Shown here in pieces: positions 17,475 to 26,141 of a stretch of DNA of 64,000 nucleotides. A program made the translations under genes and the position numbers. The notes below the pieces were generated by a model. The model did no database searches and had not been told where the DNA came from. It worked only from the letters and a program-made list of their open reading frames with translations. The DNA is from Croceibacterium mercuriale (GTDB lineage Bacteria > Pseudomonadota > Alphaproteobacteria > Sphingomonadales > Sphingomonadaceae). How positions within the stretch are numbered: the stretch's first letter is position 1; every line of letters starts with the position of its first letter. Location: assembly GCF_000802385.1 (NCBI RefSeq), contig NZ_JTDN01000001.1, forward strand, positions 1,867,501-1,931,500, written 5' to 3'.

Positions 17475-19298
17475 CTATTCGACCGTTACACTCTTGGCCA
17501 GATTACGCGGCTGATCGACATCCGTCCCCTTCAGGCAGGCGACGTGATAGGCAAGCAACTGCACGGGCACGGCATAGACCAGCGGGGCAATCAGCGGGTG
17601 GACCTGCGACATCTCGATTGTCGCGATGCAGCCTTCGCCGGCTTCCGCGATACCTTCCGCATCGGAGATCAGGATGACCTTGCCACCCCGCGCACGGACT
17701 TCGTGCATGTTGCTGACCGTCTTTTCGAACAACGGACCCGACGGTGCCAGGACAATCACCGGCACATCCTCGTCGATGAGGGCGATGGGACCATGCTTCA
17801 TCTCGCCCGACGCATAGCCTTCGGCATGGATGTAGCTGATCTCCTTCAGCTTCAATGCGCCTTCCAGCGCCAGCGGGTAGTCCGGCCCGCGCCCGAGATA
17901 GAGCACATCGCGTGCCTGGGCGATGTGGTGCGCCATGGCGGCGATCTCTTCGTCATGCTCCAGCGCGGCATTGAGGCTGGCCGGAACCTCCAGCAGGTGC
18001 TGGACCACCTCCATCTCCTCTTCCCGGTCCATCCGGCCGCGCTTGACGGCAAGATGCGCCGCCAGCGCAGCCAGCACCGCCAATTGGCACGTGAATGCCT
18101 TGGTGGAGGCGACACCGACTTCGGGTCCGGCATGTGTCGGCAGCAGCAGGTCGGCCTCGCGCGCCATCGTGCTGGTCGGTACGTTCACGACAACGGCGAT
18201 GGTCTGGCCCGCCGCCTTGCAGTGGCGCAGCGCGGCAAGCGTGTCCGCCGTCTCGCCGGATTGCGAGATGAACAGGGCGAGTCCGCCCGGCTCCAGGACA
18301 GGGTTGCGATACCGGAACTCGGATGCGACATCGATATCGACCGGCAGGCGGGCGAAGGCTTCGATCCAGTATTTGGCGACCATCCCGGCATAGAAGCTGG
18401 TGCCGCAGGCCACGATGGTGATGCGGTTGATCCTGGACAGATCGAAATCTACCTGCGGCAGCGCCAGCGACTGATCGACCTGGCGCAGGTACGAACGCAG
18501 CGTCTGGGCGACCACGGTGGGCTGCTCGAAGATTTCCTTCTGCATGAAATGCCGGAAGTGGCCCTTCTCGATCGCCACCGCGGATGCGCCCGAGGTCACG
18601 ATCTCGCGCTCGACCCGGTTGTTGGTGGCGTCGTAGATCTGCGCACCGTCCCGCGTGATGACGACCCAGTCACCTTCTTCCAGATAGGTGATGCGCTGCG
18701 TCAGCGACGCGAGCGCCAGCGCATCGGAACCAAGATAGGTTTCCCCCTCACCATAGCCCACGACCAGCGGCGAGCCGAGGCGGGCGCCGATCAGCATGTC
18801 GGGGAAGCGGCGAAATGCAATCGCCAGCGCAAAGGCACCGCGGAGTTGCGGCAGCACGGCCTTCACCGCATCTTCGGGGGCGACCCCCGCTTCCACCTTT
18901 TCGGAGACAAGGTGCGCGACAACCTCGGTGTCGGTCTGGCTTTCAAACGTGCGGCCGCGCGTCTCGAGCGCCTCGCGCAGGGGCCTGAAATTCTCGATGA
19001 TGCCGTTATGCACCAGCGCCAGTTCGCCGGTTGCATGCGGATGGGCGTTGGCGGCTGTAGGCGCGCCGTGCGTGGCCCACCGGGTGTGGGCGATACCGGT
19101 ATGACCGGGGGCAGGTTCCCTCGCGAGTTCCCCTGCCAGATTGATCAGCTTGCCTTCGGCCCGACGGCGTACGAGCTGTCCGTTGTCGATCGTGCAGACG
19201 CCCGCACTGTCATAGCCGCGATACTCCATCCGGCGGAGGCCTTCGAGCAACCGGCCTGCCACGTCGTCCTTGCCGACAATACCGATGATGCCACACAT
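17475..19298 (-). CDS. glmS: Glutamine-fructose-6-phosphate aminotransferase (isomerising)
   Basis: Makes glucosamine-6-phosphate from fructose-6-phosphate and glutamine, the entry to UDP-GlcNAc and amino-sugar capsule units. The 607-residue length is standard. After Met removal, Cys2 (MCGIIGIVG) is the glutaminase nucleophile. HTRWATHG, HNGIIENF and DTEVVAHL are class-II amidotransferase motifs. Two SIS domains follow (about 285-420 and 455-590) with ACGTSFYAGMVAKYW, SQSGETADTLAAL and the C-terminal DQPRNLAKSVTVE that closes the active site. It is probably the housekeeping copy placed beside the polysaccharide genes; I see no glmS ribozyme, which is in any case a feature of Gram-positives. 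Confidence 0.97.
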   Translation of the reverse strand: MCGIIGIVGKDDVAGRLLEGLRRMEYRGYDSAGVCTIDNGQLVRRRAEGKLINLAGELAREPAPGHTGIAHTRWATHGAPTAANAHPHATGELALVHNGIIENFRPLREALETRGRTFESQTDTEVVAHLVSEKVEAGVAPEDAVKAVLPQLRGAFALAIAFRRFPDMLIGARLGSPLVVGYGEGETYLGSDALALASLTQRITYLEEGDWVVITRDGAQIYDATNNRVEREIVTSGASAVAIEKGHFRHFMQKEIFEQPTVVAQTLRSYLRQVDQSLALPQVDFDLSRINRITIVACGTSFYAGMVAKYWIEAFARLPVDIDVASEFRYRNPVLEPGGLALFISQSGETADTLAALRHCKAAGQTIAVVVNVPTSTMAREADLLLPTHAGPEVGVASTKAFTCQLAVLAALAAHLAVKRGRMDREEEMEVVQHLLEVPASLNAALEHDEEIAAMAHHIAQARDVLYLGRGPDYPLALEGALKLKEISYIHAEGYASGEMKHGPIALIDEDVPVIVLAPSGPLFEKTVSNMHEVRARGGKVILISDAEGIAEAGEGCIATIEMSQVHPLIAPLVYAVPVQLLAYHVACLKGTDVDQPRNLAKSVTVE

Positions 19299-19428
19299 TC
19301 TCTTTCACGCGCCTCTTATCAATCACATGCGCCGGTCGGTTAATCTTCCCCAACCGTCAGCGCCATCCAGAAGTTCTAGTCTTATCAAGTTTCGTCAGGG
19401 TTAGCGCCCTCGACGCCACCCGGCGTCG

Positions 19429-20376
19429 TCAGACAGCCTTGCCCCCCGCAAGCCGTGCCATCCGCCCCAGCATGCCGCGCCGACGCGGCCGTACCGGCGC
19501 GAGTTCCTCGCCCAGCCAGCTGTTGGTGCGCTTGCGTCCATCGACGATGGATACCGGCTCACGCATCTGCAGGCGACCCAGCGCCTCGTCCGAAAAAGCG
19601 GGCGTGTACCAGATGCAATCTTCGAAATAGTAATGCGTGACCTGCGACCAGCGGGTCAGGTGCGGGTCGGTCTGCCGGCTGCCGCCATGCAGCAGATTGG
19701 CGGTCCAGATCAGCGCCTGCCCTTTCCGCGCGAGGAATGGCTCCTCCGCCGCGCCATGCACCTCGCCCAGGGCGCGCCAGCCTGCGGCAAACGGATCCTG
19801 CGCGGAGTTGAGCGCGCTGCCATATCCCCGGCGCGCGATCATCGCGTTGCTGAGCTGCGGCCATTTGTGCGATCCGGGAATGTAAAACACCGGGCCGGCC
19901 TCGGGCGCGATATCCTCCATGGCCAGCCACACGCCGCACATGAACCGTTCCGGCATGCTGGAGAAATGGACGGCGTCGGTATGCGCCTCCTGCTGGGTGC
20001 CGACCGGGAAGTTCAGCGTCTGGAACGGGAAGGCGGCGCGACCATACAGCTTGGTCAGCAGGTCCAGCAGCACCTGATTGGCCGCAATGGCCCTCACATC
20101 ATCATCGAACTTCCAGGCGTCCTGCACCCGTCGTTCGCCAGCTGTCTTGTCCGATCCGGGATCGGCAAAATCGATGCCGTAGCGCGGACCCAGCTGTGCC
20201 TTGATACGCTCCATCCGTGCGTCGATTTCCGGATCAGGGAAGTCGAGCACGGCGTAACCGCGATCGTGCAGGTCCGTGGCGATCCGTGCCTCTTCGGGCG
20301 TCAGGTCCATCTGCTCCCGCAATCGGGGAAACAGCGGCGATTCGATCAGAGGCACGCCGGGGAAGGGATTGTTCAT
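19429..20376 (-). CDS. Phytanoyl-CoA dioxygenase (PhyH) family protein
   Basis: Predicted Fe(II)/2-oxoglutarate dioxygenase of 315 residues. The double-stranded beta-helix carries the first metal pair in QEAHTDAVHFSS (His-x-Asp), and the distal His is probably in WTANLLHGGSRQTDP, with the Arg-type 2-oxoglutarate contact close by. PEAGPVFYIPGSHKWPQL is a PhyH hallmark. The substrate is unknown. Given the overlap with the DUF5672 gene (ATGA, 20373-20376) and the GT2 gene next to it, it may hydroxylate a sugar or lipid component of the surface glycan. The C-terminus is basic (RPRRRGMLGRMARLAGGK). Confidence 0.8.
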   Translation of the reverse strand: MNNPFPGVPLIESPLFPRLREQMDLTPEEARIATDLHDRGYAVLDFPDPEIDARMERIKAQLGPRYGIDFADPGSDKTAGERRVQDAWKFDDDVRAIAANQVLLDLLTKLYGRAAFPFQTLNFPVGTQQEAHTDAVHFSSMPERFMCGVWLAMEDIAPEAGPVFYIPGSHKWPQLSNAMIARRGYGSALNSAQDPFAAGWRALGEVHGAAEEPFLARKGQALIWTANLLHGGSRQTDPHLTRWSQVTHYYFEDCIWYTPAFSDEALGRLQMREPVSIVDGRKRTNSWLGEELAPVRPRRRGMLGRMARLAGGKAV

Positions 20377-21182
20377 TCGCTTTGCAGGCCCTGGTTGGTG
20401 ACGCAGCCACCACCTCGTTGCTTGCGGCCGGACAGGTCAAGCAGCATCCGCCATGCGCGGCGCAGACCCTTTGGGCCACGCAGCACCTGGGCGACGATGG
20501 CCCATCGGTCATGCGCGACGCTGCCGGTTTCGTCCAGTGTGCGATAAAGCTGCCAGAACCGCACCGCCCCCAGAGTGCGCGGCATCAACCAGGCGCCGTG
20601 ATAGCCGAACGTGGCAGCCGGGTTGCCGGCCCGTTCGGCCGAGAAGCGGTCGGCAATCTCCCGCGGGGCGAACCGCAGACCTTGCCCCTCCAGCCATGCG
20701 CGATTGCTGCGGCAGATTGCCACATCCTCCGGATGTGCGGGCACGAAGCCTGGCGCACGGCAGGCCTCCATCAGCCGGCGGCTGCGCAGCGAGAAGCCGC
20801 CATTGCCGACATCGTGGCCGTCATCGAACTGCGGCCAGCTGGCACCCACATAATCGTAGTCGAGGAACCCGGGCTCCCAACGGCCGGCATCCACCACATG
20901 CCCGTCCCATTGCACCACGAGGCAGAACGGTGTTGCGACATGATCGACCAGGTGGGTCATCAGGAAATCGGAGTAGTCGGCGGATGATCTCACCGCCGGT
21001 ATCGGAACAATCTCGATCTCCCGGTGGACGTCAGGGACATTCGCGTCCGTCAGCACCTTGCACGCGGCAAAGGCGATCTGGCGGCGACACGCCTCGACAG
21101 CTGCGAGCGTCGCGGCGATGTTGACAGAGCTCACCGCGCATAATGTGACTTGCGGCAGCGCAAGGCGTCGATCGTCCTGCAT
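20373..21182 (-). CDS. DUF5672 domain protein
   Basis: The 269-residue protein matches the DUF5672 pattern I know from sphingomonad polysaccharide loci: DYSDFLMTHLVDHVATPFCLVVQWDGHVVD, then FLDYDYVGASWPQFDDGHDVGNGGFSLRSRRLMEA. The VVQWDG and VGNGGFSLRS blocks resemble GT-A transferases, in which an Asp of VQWDG would bind the metal and GNGGFSLR the acceptor, so a glycosyltransferase role is plausible but inferred. The start is the ATG at 21180-21182, one base beyond the stop of the GT2 gene, making a coupled trio GT2-DUF5672-PhyH. Confidence 0.8.
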   Translation of the reverse strand: MQDDRRLALPQVTLCAVSSVNIAATLAAVEACRRQIAFAACKVLTDANVPDVHREIEIVPIPAVRSSADYSDFLMTHLVDHVATPFCLVVQWDGHVVDAGRWEPGFLDYDYVGASWPQFDDGHDVGNGGFSLRSRRLMEACRAPGFVPAHPEDVAICRSNRAWLEGQGLRFAPREIADRFSAERAGNPAATFGYHGAWLMPRTLGAVRFWQLYRTLDETGSVAHDRWAIVAQVLRGPKGLRRAWRMLLDLSGRKQRGGGCVTNQGLQSE

Positions 21183-21183
21183 C

Positions 21184-22737
21184 TCAGAGGGCCAGTGCGA
21201 AGCGCTCGCTCGCGCGGCTGAGCTGTGGGTGGTGCCAGGGATCGACCAGCGTTGCCGTGCCCCATATCCGTTGCAAGGCGGCCATCTCGCCTGCAAAGCG
21301 CGCGGCGCCGACCGGATCGCGATCAAGGCCGCGTGACACGGATTCGTGATGCACCAGGGTGGCGCGCGGTTCGTAGAGGCTCTGCCATCCCTTCCGGTTC
21401 AGGCGCAGGCACAGGTCGACATCGTTGAAGGCGACGGCGAAGTTCGCTTCGTCCAGGCCGTCGACAGCATCGAAGCGGTCGCCCCGCACCACCAGGCACG
21501 CGGCAGTCACCGCGGAAACGAAGTGCGGCAGCGAGTGACGGTGGTGGTAGCCCTCCTCCTCCGGCCGCATGAAACGATGCGCGTGGCCGGCTGCGTTGCC
21601 GACACCCAGCACCACGCCCGCATGCTGGATCCGTCCATCGGGATAAAGCAGCCGGGCACCGACTGCGCCCACCTCCTCGCGCACGGCCTGCCGGACCATG
21701 GTCGCCAGCCAGTTCGGCTCAAGGATCTCGATATCATTGTTCAACAGGCACAGCAGCGTGCCCGTCGCCTGCCGGGCTGCAAGATTGTTGAGCGCCGAAT
21801 AGTTGAACGGTCCCGGTGCAGACAGAACCCGGTGCCGGTCGGGCGCGCGAGAAGCCCATTCTTGCAACCAGGCAATCGTTTCCGGATCGTCGCTGCCGTT
21901 GTCGACGATGATGATTTCCATGGACGGGTAATCGGTGCGGGCCAGCCCGTCGGTGCAGACCTTCAGCAGATCGGCGCGATTGCGCGTCGGTATGATCACG
22001 CTGACCGGTGGCAGCGGGGTGCCGGCCGCAGGCTTGTCGACCGGAGGAATGACCGTGAGCGGACGCGTGCGCCGGTGATGCAGGATATGCGGCACATGCT
22101 GCGGGGGCTGGCCCGACAGCGCAAGCGCCGCCCTCGCCAGATCTACAGGAACGGTGCCGCTGAATCTCCTGACTGCATCACAGCGCAGGATGCAGGCGCC
22201 ACTCATGAAATCCTGATGGCGGAACAGTTCAGCGTTCCAGTCCGGCTTGAAGTGCGGCCGGGTGCGCCGGCGCCTGCCGTCCAGCAGATCGTCATCGGCA
22301 TACAGGATGTCGGCCCGAGCCGTGGCCGCCGCTCCCCGGTAAGTTGCGGCCGCGCCATCCGCCAGCAGATCACCGGGCGTCAAGGGCAGCAACCAGCTTC
22401 CGTCAGCCGCCTCGGCGGCATCGGCGATGACCGGAATACCCTGCCGGGCCAAGCTGCCGCAGGTTACGTCATGCCCCGGACCCTGGCCCACGACCGCCAC
22501 GATCTGCGGACCGGAATCGCTGCCGATCGGCAAGGATGCCTGCCCGATCCAGACGTCATAGGCGTGGCGCGAGGCGCTTAGCAGGGGTGCGAACTGCCCA
22601 CGTGCACGCACCCGCTTGCCCAGCACCCGCCACCACAGCGCCTTGGCAAAGGGACGCGGGGCGAGCCGGAATGCGTCCAGGTAGACCCTCAGCCGCAGCA
22701 ACCATCCTGTACGTGAAGCTTGGCCGTCTGTTTTCAT
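21184..22737 (-). CDS. Family 2 glycosyltransferase
   Basis: The 517-residue protein has an N-terminal region of about 240 residues, partly basic (FAKALWWRVLGKRVRARG), followed by a GT2 catalytic domain. The domain shows PPVSVIIPTRNRADLLKVCTDGL, MEIIIVDNGSDDPETI, CLLNNDIEILEPNWL (metal-binding Asn-Asp-x-Glu variant) and FAVAFNDVDLCLRLNRKGW, the rhamnosyltransferase-type ED/DVD motif. Such enzymes extend rhamnose-rich surface glycans, which fits rfbBC at the left edge. It is the first gene of a tight three-gene unit. The 91 bp before it separates this unit from the end of phhB. Confidence 0.88.
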   Translation of the reverse strand: MKTDGQASRTGWLLRLRVYLDAFRLAPRPFAKALWWRVLGKRVRARGQFAPLLSASRHAYDVWIGQASLPIGSDSGPQIVAVVGQGPGHDVTCGSLARQGIPVIADAAEAADGSWLLPLTPGDLLADGAAATYRGAAATARADILYADDDLLDGRRRRTRPHFKPDWNAELFRHQDFMSGACILRCDAVRRFSGTVPVDLARAALALSGQPPQHVPHILHHRRTRPLTVIPPVDKPAAGTPLPPVSVIIPTRNRADLLKVCTDGLARTDYPSMEIIIVDNGSDDPETIAWLQEWASRAPDRHRVLSAPGPFNYSALNNLAARQATGTLLCLLNNDIEILEPNWLATMVRQAVREEVGAVGARLLYPDGRIQHAGVVLGVGNAAGHAHRFMRPEEEGYHHRHSLPHFVSAVTAACLVVRGDRFDAVDGLDEANFAVAFNDVDLCLRLNRKGWQSLYEPRATLVHHESVSRGLDRDPVGAARFAGEMAALQRIWGTATLVDPWHHPQLSRASERFALAL

Positions 22738-22827
22738 CGGGCAGCGCCTTAGCGCCAGCGGATCGCCACCGGCAAGCCGCGCATTACTCGCTCTGGAGCA
22801 AGGCAGACGGGATGCGGTTCATCCGGA

Positions 22828-23142
22828 TCACCCATGCCGATCAATGGGCACGAAGCCGTCGATTGCCTGGGCCAGGTCGATATCCCGCTGGCTCACATCC
22901 CCTGCATCGTGCGTGGTCAGCCAGATCTCCAGCCGGTTGTAGACGTTGAACCATTCGGGATGATGGTCTGCCTTCTCCGCCACGACAGCGATCCGCATCA
23001 TCAGGCCGATGGCTTCAGCGAAATCCGCCAGCCTAAGCGCACGATAAAAGGCGCGGCGGTCCGGATCGTAGGTCCAGTGCGGCATGGCGTGGAGTGCGGC
23101 GATGCGTTGCTCGGGGGTTAGGGGAGCGATGATGTCAGCCAT
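22828..23142 (-). CDS. phhB: Pterin-4a-carbinolamine dehydratase
   Basis: Regenerates the tetrahydropterin cofactor of phenylalanine hydroxylase. The 104-residue protein has RAFYRALRLADFAEAIGLMMRIAVVAEKADHHPEWFNVYNRLEIWLTTHDAGDVSQRDIDLA; the HHPEWFNVYN block contains the catalytic histidines. It overlaps the SDR gene by 8 nt and is the last gene of the phenylalanine/tyrosine operon headed by phhA. That linkage supports an in vivo role with PhhA rather than a molybdopterin-related one. Confidence 0.95.
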   Translation of the reverse strand: MADIIAPLTPEQRIAALHAMPHWTYDPDRRAFYRALRLADFAEAIGLMMRIAVVAEKADHHPEWFNVYNRLEIWLTTHDAGDVSQRDIDLAQAIDGFVPIDRHG

Positions 23143-23803
23143 TATGCGTCACCGGGATCAGTGCGCCGCTGATCGCGCGCGCCTGCGCGCTGGCCAAGAA
23201 CAGGGCGACGTCAGCGATGGCCGCCGGGCTGGTCCAGTCCGAGGAGTCGGCATCCGGCATGTCGGCGCGGTTGCGTGGCGTGTCGATGATTGCGGGCAAT
23301 ATGGCGTTCACGCGGATGTTCCTCGGCTTCAGCTCGGCTGCCAGCGCCTCCACGATCCGGGCGACCCCCGACTTCGCCGTGGCATAAGGTGCCATGCCCG
23401 CGCCTGCCGGCTGGGCGGACGCTGCGCCGACGCACAGGATGGCACCGCCATCGCCTATCCACGGCAAGGCTGCCTGGATCGTGCCGAGGGTCGTCTCCAC
23501 ATTGTCGCTGAACAGCTGACGCCACAGCTCCGGACGGCTCTGCTCGACCGTGCTCCATTCGAAGCCGCCGACCAGATGGATCAGCGCGTCGATGCCGCCG
23601 CCCAGGGCCGCGGCGGCGGCGTCCAGCGCGGATCGCGCGCCAGCGGGATCGTTCAGGTCACCGGCGGCAATCTGCCGGACGGCAAGTGGCAGGCCGGCAA
23701 CTTCCCGCCGAACGATGGCCGTCACCGCATCGCCCCGATCGGCGAACGCCTGAACGACCGCCCGGCCCAGCGCTCCGCCTGCTCCTGTTATCACGATCCG
23801 CAA
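23135..23803 (-). CDS. Short-chain dehydrogenase/reductase in the tyrosine operon
   Basis: NAD(P)-dependent SDR of 222 residues. It has the N-terminal cofactor motif VITGAGGALGRAV, LIHLVGGFEWSTVEQ, a Ser region (ILCVGAASAQ) and the catalytic YATAKSGVARI (Tyr-x3-Lys), then NVRVNAILPAIIDTPRNR-like product-site residues. Its position between the Rieske gene and phhB, with an 8-nt overlap to phhB, suggests a part in pterin recycling: a dihydropteridine-reductase-like SDR would complete the PhhA-PhhB cycle. LVGGFEW and IDTPRNRADMPDAD resemble quinoid dihydropteridine reductase-like SDRs, but the assignment is inference. Confidence 0.85.
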   Translation of the reverse strand: MRIVITGAGGALGRAVVQAFADRGDAVTAIVRREVAGLPLAVRQIAAGDLNDPAGARSALDAAAAALGGGIDALIHLVGGFEWSTVEQSRPELWRQLFSDNVETTLGTIQAALPWIGDGGAILCVGAASAQPAGAGMAPYATAKSGVARIVEALAAELKPRNIRVNAILPAIIDTPRNRADMPDADSSDWTSPAAIADVALFLASAQARAISGALIPVTHNG

Positions 23804-23836
23804 TGCTAGAGTTCCTTCCTCTCGCCCATGACTCCG

Positions 23837-24202
23837 TCAGCCGGTGATGATCCAGTCGTCCTGAATGGCGACCGGCCAGGGCACCAGTCGCTCTCCGGCG
23901 CATGGTCCGCCGACGCAGGTACCGTCGGTGATGCGGAACAGCGCTCCATGCCAGCTGCACATGATGAGCCCGCCATCCGGAGCCAGGTACCGATCGAGCT
24001 GTTGCGCCAGCGGCAGACCCATATGCGGGCAGCGGTCGACATAGCCATGCACCGCACCGTCACGCCTGACGACAAAGCCGTGGAACCGCCCTGCCCGCAA
24101 TTGCAGCACGAAATTTCGGGCGGTGCCCTCCGCCAGCTGGTTACCGGGACACAGCCGCACACCGGCGGGAACGGCATCGGGCGTCACCCGGGCTTCGCTC
24201 AC
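23837..24202 (-). CDS. Rieske [2Fe-2S] ferredoxin-like protein
   Basis: Small 121-residue Rieske protein whose cluster ligands are visible as CPHMGLPL and, 20 residues later, CSWHGALF. There are no membrane helices and no oxygenase domain, so it is a free ferredoxin of the bphA3/NirD type. The start is the GTG at 24200-24202, overlapping the maiA stop as GTGA; the upstream part of the longer open frame has no coding character. Its place inside the phenylalanine/tyrosine operon is noteworthy because none of the standard enzymes needs a ferredoxin. It could pass electrons to an oxygenase elsewhere, or the frame may serve in metal/redox maintenance of the dioxygenases. Confidence 0.85.
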   Translation of the reverse strand: MSEARVTPDAVPAGVRLCPGNQLAEGTARNFVLQLRAGRFHGFVVRRDGAVHGYVDRCPHMGLPLAQQLDRYLAPDGGLIMCSWHGALFRITDGTCVGGPCAGERLVPWPVAIQDDWIITG

Positions 24203-24843
24203 CTGTCGGCATCCGCTTGCTGCAACGGGTGCGCGGCCGCCACTTCGGGAAGCGCGGAAGTCGCCTCCCCGGCCGCCACGAGCCGCGGGAACGGGGCAAG
24301 ATCGACGCCGAAGCGTTGCGCGTTGAACAGCTGCGGCACCAGGTAACAGTCCGCCAGGGTGGGCCGATCGCCGAAAGCATAGGTCCCGCCATGCTGCGCC
24401 ACCAGCGTCTCTAGCGCGGCAAAGCCATCCTCGATCCACCGCACGGCCCATGCGCTGACCTCTTCTGTCGTGGCATCGAAGTCGGCGCGCAGCGTATCCA
24501 GCACGCGCAGGTTCTGCAGCGGATGGATGTCGCAGCCGATCAGGGCCGCCATGGCACGGACGATCGCAGCGTCATCCGGATCGTCTGGCAGCAGCGGCGG
24601 TTCCGGCCAGCGCGCCTCCAGCCATTCCAGGATGGCCACGCTTTCGATGATGGTGCGCCCGTCATGCTCCACCGCCGGGATCAGGCCATGCGGCGCGATC
24701 GCCAGATAGGCCGGACTGCGCTGTGCCTCGATCCTGAGGTCGTGCGAGACATGACGGTGCGGGATGTTCTTGAGGTTCAGCGCGATCCGTACGCGATAGG
24801 CCGCGCTTGATCGCCAGTAGCCGTGGAGGACAAGCTCGCTCAT
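24199..24843 (-). CDS. maiA: Maleylacetoacetate isomerase (zeta-class GST)
   Basis: Glutathione-dependent cis-trans isomerase that turns maleylacetoacetate into fumarylacetoacetate. The 214-residue protein begins [25 protein letters not shown], with the SSAAYRVRIAL motif typical of zeta-class enzymes (catalytic Ser pair), then HGLIPAVEHDGRTIIESVAILEWLEA for glutathione binding and CDIHPLQNLRVL in the C-terminal helical domain. The start ATG at 24841-24843 overlaps the fahA stop (ATGA). It sits in pathway order directly after fumarylacetoacetase. Confidence 0.96.
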   Translation of the reverse strand: MSELVLHGYWRSSAAYRVRIALNLKNIPHRHVSHDLRIEAQRSPAYLAIAPHGLIPAVEHDGRTIIESVAILEWLEARWPEPPLLPDDPDDAAIVRAMAALIGCDIHPLQNLRVLDTLRADFDATTEEVSAWAVRWIEDGFAALETLVAQHGGTYAFGDRPTLADCYLVPQLFNAQRFGVDLAPFPRLVAAGEATSALPEVAAAHPLQQADADR

Positions 24844-26141
24844 GGCGCCGGCAGCACCCGTGCGCGGCACTCGCCGAAGCCGATAGGCACGAACCCGTCC
24901 GCCGCGGCGCTGGCCCGCAGGGTAATCTCATCGCCATCTTCCAGGAAGGTGCGCGTCTCGCCGGTCGGCAGCGCCACCGGCTCCTTGCCGCCGACGCTCA
25001 GTTCCATCAGGCTGCCGAACCCGTCCCGGGTAGCGGCGGAAATGGTGCCGGTGCCGAGCAGGTCGCCCGGGTTGAGGTTGCAGCCGTTCGATGCATGATG
25101 GGTCACGATCTGGCCCACGGTCCAGTACATGTTGCTTGCTGGCCCGCGGCTGAGCCGCAGCGGCGCCATGCCGGCCTCGCGCATGGCGGCGCTGGTCAGC
25201 AGCACCTCCAGCATGATGGCCAACGCGCCGTGCGCCTGATCGTCAGGATCGAGCAGATAGGGCAAGGGCGCGGGATCGTCGGCCGGGCGCGGTGGCTGGG
25301 CGATGCGGAAAGGCGCGAGTGCCTCCCGCGTGATTACCCAGGGCGAAATGGTGGAGTGGAAGTTCTTGGCGAGGAACGGCCCGAGCGGCTGGTACTCCCA
25401 CGCCTGCAGGTCCCGGGCGGACCAGTCGTTCAGCAGGCACATGCCCGCCACATGCGCACCGGCGCGATCGATCGGGATCGGCGTGCCGAGCGGATTGCCC
25501 TCACCGATCCAGACGCCCAGCTCCAGCTCGTAGTCCAGCCGCGCCGTGGGGCCGAACACCGGCTCTGTTGCCTCGGGCGGCTTGCGTTGCCCGGCAGGCC
25601 GGACAAGCGGCTCGCCCGAAGGTCGGATGGAAGAGGCGCGCCCGTGATAGCCGATCGGCACGTAGCGATAGTTGGGCAGCAACGGATTGTCGGGCCGGAA
25701 CTGCCGGCCGACATTGTTGGCATGATGGATGCCGACATAGAAATCGGAATAGTCGCCGATCGTGGCGGGCAGATGCAGCCGGCAGCCGTCGGCCGGATAG
25801 AGCCAGCTCTCGAGCGAGGCCCGCTCCCCCGGCTGTGACAACAGCTGCGACAGCCGCCGGCGCAGATCGACACGCGCCTGTGCCGGCGCGGCCATAAGTC
25901 CGTTCAACGTATGGGCAGTGCACAGCCCCGCTGTGGCGGACGGCAGCAGACCAGCCTGCGCACAGGCGGCCAGATCCAGGATCATCGGACCGATCGCCAC
26001 CCCGATGCGCGGGCGGCCATCCGCCGGCGAGAATACTCCAAACGGCAGGTTCTGGATCGGAAAGTCGGCATGGCCATCCGCATCCGGGACCCAGCTGGTC
26101 AGCGCCGGGTCATGCGTCTCGTCCATGTGCCACCAGTTCAT
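24840..26141 (-). CDS. fahA: Fumarylacetoacetase
   Basis: Hydrolyses fumarylacetoacetate to fumarate and acetoacetate, the last step of tyrosine breakdown. The 433-residue length is right for the family. Motifs include [12 protein letters not shown] at the start, [20 protein letters not shown] (metal and substrate residues), [32 protein letters not shown] and [26 protein letters not shown]. It overlaps both neighbours by 4 nt (hmgA upstream, maiA downstream), so the three are translationally coupled. Confidence 0.97.
   Translation of the reverse strand: MNWWHMDETHDPALTSWVPDADGHADFPIQNLPFGVFSPADGRPRIGVAIGPMILDLAACAQAGLLPSATAGLCTAHTLNGLMAAPAQARVDLRRRLSQLLSQPGERASLESWLYPADGCRLHLPATIGDYSDFYVGIHHANNVGRQFRPDNPLLPNYRYVPIGYHGRASSIRPSGEPLVRPAGQRKPPEATEPVFGPTARLDYELELGVWIGEGNPLGTPIPIDRAGAHVAGMCLLNDWSARDLQAWEYQPLGPFLAKNFHSTISPWVITREALAPFRIAQPPRPADDPAPLPYLLDPDDQAHGALAIMLEVLLTSAAMREAGMAPLRLSRGPASNMYWTVGQIVTHHASNGCNLNPGDLLGTGTISAATRDGFGSLMELSVGGKEPVALPTGETRTFLEDGDEITLRASAAADGFVPIGFGECRARVLPAP

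Noticed and set aside
17544-19343. Open frame of 599 codons antisense to glmS
   Set aside because: glmS is certain on the other strand; the antisense product has no recognisable features.
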